Below are positions 56,404-64,000 of a stretch of DNA of 64,000 nt, in pieces (positions within the stretch are counted from its first letter, which is position 1; each line of letters opens with the position of its first letter). The notes beneath the pieces were generated by a model, which was not told the DNA's origin, did not search any database, and was given only the letters and a program-made list of their open reading frames with translations. The position numbers were made by a program, and so were the translations under genes. Source of the DNA: Clavaria fumosa (lineage: Eukaryota; Basidiomycota; Agaricomycetes; Agaricales; Clavariaceae); the NCBI GenBank assembly GCA_951802425.1, contig OX637800.1, positions 2,790,001 to 2,854,000 of the forward strand. Direction: 5' to 3'.

Positions 56404-57592
56404 ATGAATTCGTCCATCCACTTCCCTTTCACCTGTCCTTTGGGCTTCTCCAAACTGGTTTCCGCTCCAAACTGTGACCACGAAATCATGGTTCATGCCA
56501 TTACCCCACACTTCACAACTATTCGGCACCGTGATATTCGGTCGCCTCGTCTCTCTCCAGACCAGACGACATATCCTGTCGGGCCCCTCGGTTACGATCA
56601 TCGTAGCAGGATCTACGAGACCTTGATGCGAAGCTATACTCCTCAGTTTTCTAGCAAGCTCGTTGTGTTGAAGATTTATCGTTCCCCCCGGGATGCTGGG
56701 GCAGCCGAGCACATCACCAACGTAAGTGCAGCCGTAATTCGTGACAGATAAATTTTAATTATCGTGGCAGGAGCTCGACCGTATCTCGCTAGTTTTATTT
56801 AGCCTCGTGCATGACAATGTGGTACCAATCTACGGCTTTGATGTGGTACACTCCCCCCTCCCCGCTTTAGTCATGCCGCTCTACCCAAAGGGCAACCTAC
56901 GGTATTACTTGGAACATTATTCGCGGGCGGATAAAATGCAATTGGTAGAGTAATTGACCTCCAGTTTAGCCTGCAGATTGGTAACTATTCATTAGGTTGA
57001 TAACATCCTCGCGGGTATCGAGTATCTGCACAGGATATCTTTTCCCCATGGCAACCTCTATTACGTGGGCCATCAAGTCATGTTGCTCGGCTCCGCACAA
57101 GGTCGCTGACTTGACTTCACCAGGCCAATATTTTAATTTCGGCTACCGGCAAAGCGTGCGTGTCGGACCCCCAGATCGCCTACACTTTGCGATCTGCAAT
57201 TGAGTACGGGGCGGACAGCTGGGAGACTCAGCCACTGGAGAGTTTGAACCCTCTCTGTGAACGGGATTCGAGACCCTCTAATGCCAAAGATGTCTATGCT
57301 TCTGCAAGTCTCCTTTACGAGGTAGGTGCGCCGTACGCTGAGGTGTGATGCTTTACTCACTTTTTCTACCTGGTACTAGGTATATGCAGGTCGGCTTCCA
57401 TTCGCAGGCTTGCGCGATATAGGCCGCACCTTCATCGTAGACCACGGGCACATTGCCCTCCACAGACCGAGGGCACTAATCAGCTCCAGCGCCTGGCAAG
57501 TCTTGCAACAATGTTGGGCTGTCGCGCCGAGTGCACGCCCGAGTATTTCTTACGTGCGGACTGCCTTTCAACATCTTCCTTCGGTCACTTGA
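56404..57592 (+). CDS. Kinase-like protein, degenerate (pseudokinase)
   Basis: Exon 1 (to about 56720) ends with SSKLVVLKIYRSPRDAGAAE, a kinase N-lobe with the VLK lysine. The next exon has LDRISLVLFSLVHDNVVPIY, GFDVVHSPLPALVMPLYPKG and NLRYYLEHYSRADK (hinge and helix D). Then NILAGIEYLHRISFPHGNLY continues across an intron (about 57066-57121) to ANILISATGKACVSDPQIAY. Later come NAKDVYASASLLYE, VYAGRLPFAGLRDIGRTFIV and CWAVAPSARPSI, ending at 57592. The catalytic loop is HGN and the DFG site reads SDP, so both catalytic Asp residues are absent. This is a TKL-derived pseudokinase, a class expanded in mushroom genomes. Its role may be scaffolding. The start codon is uncertain. Confidence 0.68.
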
Positions 57593-58237
57593 GTTGTCGT
57601 CGGTGAGACTCTCGTAAAGCGCAGCCGGTTTGCCCGTTCCTGACTTGCCCTTTATATAATGTAATGCGCACCTAAGTGCTACTGAGCTACGGATCGTTGG
57701 ATCTTGCCGCGGCTTCCGCGCCCTCATTCTGGAATTATCAATCTACCTGTCACTCACTGACCTGTCATTGGACTCCTCCGGAATTCGCCTGTTCTGCGCT
57801 CGCTCTGATCATCTGTTCTCCTTGGACATCTGATCCGCATCGATCCCTCTTAAGCAGCTGCCGGTGGCTCTTGCCCGTTGACGGTGGCCAGTCCGTCACG
57901 CCTTGCGCCAAGGCATTGCTTCCGGCACGTATTGTACGTAGTAATGTCTCGTATGTTTGTGGACTCCGGTTTGTCCTCGGACACTCGAGTAATCCTCGTA
58001 TGCTTCTTCTTTTGTTTTGACGAGACTGTTTTGTACTTTGTTCTTTGCCGCTGGGTTTCGGGTTTTTGATTTTAATTTTAATTTTGGAGGCACTGCAATG
58101 CACTATGCGTATCTGTCGCCGCATATACATAATGCCCTTTACATTCGCAGCGCTGTTGAGCAACTTTCTACGGTTCGTCACGTACGAATTGTAACACGTG
58201 AATTCTGTCACGTTTCTTCACAACTTAACTGAACACA
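57593..58237. other. Intergenic region before NSE3
   Basis: About 650 bp. Open frames of 60-148 codons on both strands overlap and are unrecognised. It probably includes the NSE3 promoter. Confidence 0.45.
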
Positions 58238-59741
58238 ATGCCTCGACGCGCGACTCAGCCCCGGGGTGATTCGAGATCATCTCAAAACGTACAAACTAAA
58301 TCGCAACAGGCGAACCTGCGTAGGCGTCGCGTTGTCGACGAAGACGTCGAAGAGGAAGACGAGGATCAGGAGGAGGGGGATCAGGAGGAGGAGGATGATC
58401 CAATGGAGGGTGATGATGATGAGGATGCCGGGGCCGTTGATGATGATGACATGCACAACTCCCGGGGTGACGTCGGCGATGTGCGTCCTATTCCTGCCTT
58501 TTTAGGGTAAATGCCTGCCGTGTCTAAGACTCGTTGGAGCGCAGGAAATATCTCGGCGGGCAAGCGACCTTGTTCGGCTTGCACTGTTTACGGAGCAAAA
58601 GCGCGTGGTTCTCAGACGCGAAGATATAATCAAAAAAGGTCCGCCACATCTGTCTCCGCAATCTGAACATCACCGGACACGGGCTGAGCCACTGCTTCCA
58701 GTCCTTGGTGTAAATCGACGTGCTTTCTCGCTAGTATTTGTCCAGGCGCAGAAAATCCTGAACAAGACGTTTGGAATGGAGCTAGTCGAGCTCAAGACGC
58801 GCGCTCAAGAGGACAACAATACAGATGGCCCGGAAAATAGAAACGATGACACAGATCTGGAAGACGTGCGCAATGCTACGGGCGTCAAGAAAAAAGGTGT
58901 CCTTAACTCTGATGCACCTGTGTCCCAACTCTAAGCATCTGTTGCAGTTGCTGCGATTGGCTCTAAGACCTACATGCTGCGCTCAACGCTCCACCCCCTC
59001 ATCATAGAGCATGCCGCGTTGAGTGACGAAGCCATCTTCGCAGAGGAAGCCCTTGATGCGCCCGATGACGATGACGTTGATTTTGGACGAAGGAGTTATG
59101 GCAGCATCATCGCCTGGAGTAGCGCGGACCAGCTTGCCGTGTTAGGCATATTACATATCATTTTGGTTTTAATCCTAGTAAGCGGACGGGTCATGAGTGA
59201 CGGTACGTTTCTGTCCACTTGGCTGGTGCAGAGCCTTAATGATCGTCGTCTAGGCGATCTACGCTCATTTCTCCGGCGCATGCGACTTCAGCCTAACACA
59301 CATGTTCCAAGCTCATGCCAGTCGACCCAGAAGGCCACGACGCTAGACATGTTTCTCTCCTCGCTCGTCCGTCAAGGATTTGTGGAGCGCCGTGTCGTGG
59401 GAGATCCCAAGGCGAAGAAGGGTGGCGTTGGCGCGAAGCGCGTACGCTCGACACAGGGCGAGGTGGAAGAACCAGGAACTATGTGGGAATGGCGATGGGG
59501 CCCCCGGGCACACAGCGAGATCGGGGAGAAGAACATTGCAAATTTCGTAGGAGAGTTTATGGTGGAAAGCGAGATGAGAACCGGTGATGGCGAACGAGAA
59601 GGTGATGGAGAGGAAGAACCACAAGGCAGAGGAGGTCAGAGGAGGAGGAAGAAGAAGGAAGAAGAGTCGGCCAAGCGCCTCGAACTGCTGCTGAAAGGGA
59701 TCAAGAGGGCCGCAGGTGGTCCGCTGTCCGACGCGTCGTGA
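58238..59741 (+). CDS. NSE3: Smc5/6 complex subunit Nse3 (MAGE domain)
   Basis: The start at 58238 leads into a basic then strongly acidic N-terminus (VDEDVEEEDEDQEEGDQEEE). After an intron comes the MAGE winged-helix start, ARLALFTEQKRVVLRREDII, then LGVNRRAFSLVFVQAQKILN with KTFGMELVELKTR. After another intron comes KTYMLRSTLHPLIIEHAALS, then YGSIIAWSSADQLAVLGILH with IILVLILVSGRVMSD, the core MAGE hydrophobic segment. It continues LRSFLRRMRLQ, TTLDMFLSSLVRQGFVERRV, WEWRWGPRAHSEIGEKNIAN and a Lys/Arg-rich tail ending at 59741. Nse3 pairs with Nse1 and Nse4 at the Smc5/6 heads, binds DNA and supports recombination repair and chromosome segregation in the nucleus. Confidence 0.88.
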
Positions 59742-60234
59742 CAGTTGTCGTGAGAGACTCGCAGGAAGATACACGGTGCGAAGAGGGTGCGAGACTGTTC
59801 AGAAGATGAGGATGGGAAAACTAGGATACATTATAGTCTCGTTCTTATGAGCTACAGAGATCATGACATCATCAGCTGTATGACATTGACACTGTGATGG
59901 TCTCACTAAGATCTGGTTAGCAATTATCCACTATAGTTGTCACTCACAGTTGGTTCACCACAGCGGAGAAGAAGCAGCTCTGAAGAAGATGCTGGCAACT
60001 GTTCACCCCCCTTGGGCTTCTGTGAAGGAAGAAAATGTAGAATTCTTTGACAATGGAAGAACAAAAGCCTTGCAAGATGAACCCAATATGTACAGTTTGC
60101 ATAACTACTTACATGCAGTAAGTGCAATAAAGCAATCATAAACCTAAATTCATCAAGGACAGAGATGTAGTGGGTGAACAGATGTCTGCTTGTTTGCACT
60201 GATGGACAAAAGAATTTACCAAAGCTGAGACAAG
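59742..60234. other. NSE3 3' side and NLR-2 flank
   Basis: The first part is the NSE3 terminator region. From about 59960 the sequence is the 3' flank of the second NLR and matches, inverted, the flank at 38677-38920. No gene is present. Confidence 0.5.
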
Positions 60235-60479
60235 TTAATGTGTAAGATTGAGGTAGGATTGCAGGGCAGTAAATTTGAGGATAATAATGCCATGCTGAGA
60301 TGTAACCACAGCTACTTGATCATTAGTGGAGGCATATGCTCTGCGATAAGCCATAGGAATCCAACAAAGCTTTTGTCCTGTGAAAGCAGTAGATAACCAT
60401 CCATCATTGATGAGATATGGCCATGAAAGCCCATGGTTTAAATCACTGTGAGTAATGTGAAACACTCCAGTTATTGCAT

Positions 60480-61985
60480 CCCACTCTTTCACTGTCCTGT
60501 CTGCAAACCCTGACACTATCCTTGTGCCATCTGGAGAGAATGACACTGATGTAGTGTAATCAGAATTGCCCTCAAGTGTCTGCAGATGAGCACCAGTGAC
60601 TGTATTCCACACTCTCACTGTCCTGTCAAAAGACCCTGAGACTATTTTCATGCCATCTGGAGATAATGATACTGATGTGATGAAACCAGAATGGCCCTCA
60701 AGTGTCTGCAGATGAGCACAAGTGGCTGCATCCCACACTCTCACTGTCCTGTCATAAGACCCTGAGACTATCTTTGTCCCATCTGGAGAGAATGACACTG
60801 ATGTCACATCATCAGAATTGCCTTCAAATGTCTGCAGACAAACACCAGTGACTGTATCCCACATTCTCACTGTCCTATCAAAAGACCCTGAGACTATCCT
60901 TGTCCCATCTGGAGAGAATGACACTGATGTCACATCATCAGAATGGCCCTCAAATGTCTGCAGACAAGCACCAGTGACTGTATCCCACACCCTCATTGTG
61001 TTGTCCCAAGCTGAGACTATCTTTGTGCTATCTGGAGAGAATGACACTGATCTGATGTCATTAGAATGGACCTCAAGTGCCTGCAGATGAGCCTGTGTGA
61101 CTGTATCCCACACTCTCATTGTCTTGTCCCAAGACCCTGAGACTATTCTTGTGCCATCTGGAGAGAATGAAACTGATGTGACATAATCAGAATGGCCCTC
61201 AAATGTCTGCAGACAAGCACCAGTGACTGTATTCCACACTCTCACTGTCCTGTCATAAGACCCTGAGACTATCCTTGTCCCATCTGGAGAGAATGACACT
61301 GATCTGATGCCCTGAGAATGGCCCTCAAATGTTTGCAGACAAGCACCAGTGACCTTATCCCACACCCTCATTGTGTTGTCCCAAGACCCTGAGGCTATCT
61401 TTGTGCCATCTGGAGAGAATGACACTGATGTGATGTCATGAGAATGGCCCTCAAATGTCTGCAGATGAGCACCAGTTCCTGCATCCCACACTCTCATTGT
61501 CCTGTCACAAGACCCTGAGGCTATCTTTGTGCCATCTGGAGAGAATGAAACTGATGTGATGTCATCAGAATGCTCAAGTGTCTGCAGATGAGCACCAGTG
61601 ACTGTATTCCACACTCTCACTGTCCTGTCAAAAGACCCTGAGACTATTTTCATGCCATCTGGAGAGAATGATACTGATGTGATGAAACCAGAATGGCCCT
61701 CAAGTGTTTGCAGATGAGCACAAGTGACTGCATCCCACACTCTCACTGTTCTGTCATCAGACCCTGAAACTATCCTTGTATTATCTGGAGAGAATGAAAC
61801 TGATCTGATGTAATCAGAAAGGCCCTCAAGTGTCTGTAAATGAGCACAAGTGACTGTATCCCACACTCTCATTGTCTTGTCATAAGACCCTGAGACTATC
61901 TTTGTGCCATCTGGAGAGAATGCCACTGATGTTATTCTATCAGAATGACCTTCCATGACTTGCACACATACACTCCATTCTTTTG
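60480..61985 (-). repeat. 126-bp coding tandem repeats (12 WD40 units)
   Basis: Twelve tandem units encoding 42-residue WD40 repeats in NLR copy 2. Repeats 3 and 11 are almost identical to each other (EGHSGFITSV, SPDGMKIVSGSFDRTVRVWN), as are parts of 5-6 and 8-10 (VTGACLQTF). This points to internal duplication or conversion of blocks. Confidence 0.9.
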
Positions 61986-62600
61986 GTACTGCCCCTTGCA
62001 CTATTACTGCTCCCTCCATCTGCCTATGATAGGTATTATATATTTCAGTCCCAACTGGGCTGAAAGGCAAGGCTGTAAAATACACCTGCAAGGCAGACAC
62101 ACTGATGGCTGGAAAGAACTCTTGAATTATTCTTTTACCATCATGTAACAGTGCTGACACTGTTGTATCCATGTGACCCATCTACAAAAGACTATATGTC
62201 AGCTTTGTGAATCTCAGTCCAAAGAGACATGCACTTACTGCAAAACAGGCTTGCACTGAGGCCAGCATTTGCAATGCATTTCTTAGATATCCAAGGAGGC
62301 TGCAGACCTCTATCCAGTGCAGCAAATGATTTTTGCAAAAATATGCTAGAAGTTGCATCACATTGTTTGAAAGCTTGCCACTGACAACATGCACACCCCA
62401 ATATCTACATGCATACTGCAAAGCACCTGAGATGTACTTTGATATCATATTTGGGAGATCTGGCAGCTCATGGTTGAATTTGGTGGGATCTCTTATGCCA
62501 CAAATATCTTTCTTCAGCCTTTTCATCACAATTAGACATTTCTCAGCCAGGATGGTGTGCTGTTCTTGAGGATCAACTCTAAACTGTTCATCATAGCATC

Positions 62601-62746
62601 TGGCAGGATCCACAATGAAGTCAAAGAATGATGGGTGAATCAATCTAATAACTCCAACACCATCATTTGGAACTGGCAGGATCCACAATGAAGTCAAAGA
62701 ATGATGGGTGAATCAATCTAATAACTCCAACACCATCATTTGGAAC
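62601..62746. repeat. 73-bp direct tandem duplication
   Basis: Positions 62601-62673 and 62674-62746 are identical (tggcaggatccacaatgaag ... catcatttggaac). The single-copy state is seen in the paralogue near 35980-36050. 73 is not a multiple of three, so the duplication shifts the reading frame of the NLR. Confidence 0.95.
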
Positions 62747-64000
62747 TGTAACAATTGCTTGTAGATGCTGAAGATAGCCACTAACATTGACTTCATTACC
62801 AAGCAGATCCTCCAATTGATTTGCTGAGAGAGGGTCCTGAAGGAGGGCAATAGTGCCAAGAATCAAATGCAATTTGACCTCAAGGTGATTAGAAATATCT
62901 GGGAATGCACTGTTCAGCACTTGGGAGTACAGCTGATCCAGATGCTTCAGAGGAGAGGAACCAGCAACAGTCTTTGTGGTCAATAGTATCTTCAATTGGC
63001 CCATGGGATCAAGAATATCAATGAACCTTGCTGCAGTAGCAGCAAATATGAATAAGCCTGAGGACATATGGGTCAAGGCCTCAACATCTGTAGGGGATGG
63101 CCAGGATGCAGGAATGCAATATTTCTGCCTGATAATATCAAGGTGCCACTTCAGATAGTGCTGGATATCACTTTCAATGACATCCAACTTGACTTCATGA
63201 AGAACCAATGGCCTGGTTGTATTGTTGAGGCATGGGTGTTGAAAGGCACCAGTGATCTGCAGAATTGGTCTACTGGTGATGAGGAATTGCAATGGAAATA
63301 GCCTTTCAACATGTTGAGATAAACATGCCAGAATGGTAGATGTGGAATTGTCATCCTTGCATTCATCCAGAGCATCAATCACAACTACACTTGGAGGGAA
63401 CATATTCTTCATAGCAAGCAGTGGTTTGACAATCATCTTTTCCAACTGATATGAGGCATTGGAGTAAACAATATCAGGATTGGATCTGACAACTTCCAAA
63501 AGGCCAGCTTTGAACTCTGGACAAAACTGTCCTAATTGATAGGCAATGGTAATGAAAACCAACTCAAGGTTGCTGCAATCAGCATTATCCCTCGAGCAGA
63601 AGAAGCTCGCAGCAAGAATCCCTTTATCTTCACATAATTTTGCAGCAGTGTAAGCAATTGTAGTCTTTCCACTCCCAGCTACACCATTGATCCAAAATAT
63701 CCGCTGACCCCCCATGGCACACAAATGGTCAGAGGGTGTGGGGATGCCCTCCTGAGACAGGTGTCCAACACCACAACTAATCCACTGGTACAGTTTATCG
63801 AGAATCTCTTCCCAAGTACCACCAAGACATGGGACTAGTTTTTTATTACAGCTGAAGTGAGCAGTGATTGCACGACGCAGGTTGAGACCATCTGCATAGC
63901 CTAATATGAGCAGAGTGCTATGGCCAAAACATGAATGAACCGCTACCATAGATATCAAGCCTTGTCTCAATTTTCTGATAAATCCATCTTATGAGAGGCA

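Larger units (their letters stand above)
60235..63970 (-). pseudogene. Second NACHT-WD40 NLR copy, frameshifted and cut by window
   Basis: Inverted paralogue of the NLR at 34-38.7 kb. The NACHT part (63970 to about 62680) has Walker A GVAGSGKTT, Walker B VVVIDALDEC, FLITSRP and the helical tail, very similar to copy 1. A direct 73-bp duplication (62601-62673 and 62674-62746) shifts the frame after HPSFFDFIVDP, leading at once to a stop. The remainder (62697-62182) and, after an intron, a 648-codon WD40 exon (62181-60235) are open. Twelve WD repeats are present against 14 in copy 1, and repeats 4 and 8 are one residue short. The 5' exons lie beyond 64000, so truncation there is artificial. Unless the duplication is spliced out or tolerated as two separate proteins, the gene is broken. 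Like copy 1 it is almost free of CpG. Confidence 0.82.

Noticed and set aside
57765..58211. 148-codon minus-strand frame before NSE3
   Set aside because: No domain, basic low-complexity composition (KIKIKIKNPK) and location over the likely NSE3 promoter.
59343..59774. 143-codon minus-strand frame
   Set aside because: Antisense to the last NSE3 exon, which has clear MAGE-family content.

Overview
The window looks like nuclear DNA of a mushroom-forming basidiomycete (Agaricomycetes). The genes are compact and rich in short introns of about 50-60 nt. They include tyrosine-kinase-like (TKL) kinases and pseudokinases with HG(N/D) catalytic loops, a NACHT-WD40 gene family, a Cch1 calcium channel and short intergenic spaces. 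No bacterial-style operons are visible. Most gene models below were assembled by hand from ORF pieces joined at GT-AG (twice GC-AG) splice sites, so exon edges are inferred.

Layout. 0.4-1.9 kb: TKL-like pseudokinase (-). 4.2-5.1 kb: NAD(P)-binding Rossmann protein (-). 5.35-5.6 kb: remnant of a tyrosine recombinase. 6.0-7.2 kb: exosome subunit Rrp42 (-). 7.4-9.3 kb: ammonium transporter (-). 9.9-12.4 kb: kelch-BTB protein (+). 12.9-15.0 kb: epsin (-). 15.18 kb: intron-containing tRNA-Gly(TCC) (+). 15.7-18.9 kb: eIF3a (+). 19.3-27.05 kb: Cch1 calcium channel (-). 27.3-28.9 kb: p47/Shp1 Cdc48 cofactor (-), divergent from GPI2/PIG-C (+, 29.0-30.2 kb).

30.2-43.0 kb is an accessory island. It is bounded by two direct copies of a ~1 kb segment (3' end of GPI2 plus the C-terminal half of a TKL kinase). 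Inside lie a complete NACHT-WD40 (NLR-like) gene with 14 WD repeats, a 51-bp minisatellite, and a ~650-bp palindromic foldback element into which a 378-bp MITE with perfect 24-bp inverted ends and TA target duplication has inserted. From about 35.2 to 41 kb the DNA is nearly free of CpG although the long NLR reading frames are open. CpG-to-TpG change also leaks about 100 bp into the right copy of the duplicated flank.

42.4-45.1 kb: intact TKL kinase and an ENTH-UIM protein (-, adjacent, possibly one gene). 45.6-47.7 kb: AGC-like Ser/Thr kinase (+). 48.1-48.7 kb: prefoldin subunit 5 (-). 48.8-51.05 kb: DUF4484/LCHN DENN-related protein (+). 51.4-52.9 kb: CDK1 (-) with a 6-nt microexon. 53.7-55.2 kb: GPN-loop GTPase Npa3/GPN1 (-). 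56.4-57.6 kb: second pseudokinase (+). 58.2-59.7 kb: Nse3/MAGE (+). 60.2-64.0 kb: a second, inverted NLR copy (-) with 12 WD repeats, frameshifted by a 73-bp tandem duplication and cut off by the window end.

The housekeeping genes (translation, RNA decay, endocytosis, cell cycle, Smc5/6, GPI anchor) are unrelated and simply neighbours. The main biological interest is the NLR pair: WD-repeat number variation, inverted arrangement, CpG-depleted bodies and nested transposable elements resemble the birth-and-death evolution of fungal NLR and allorecognition genes.
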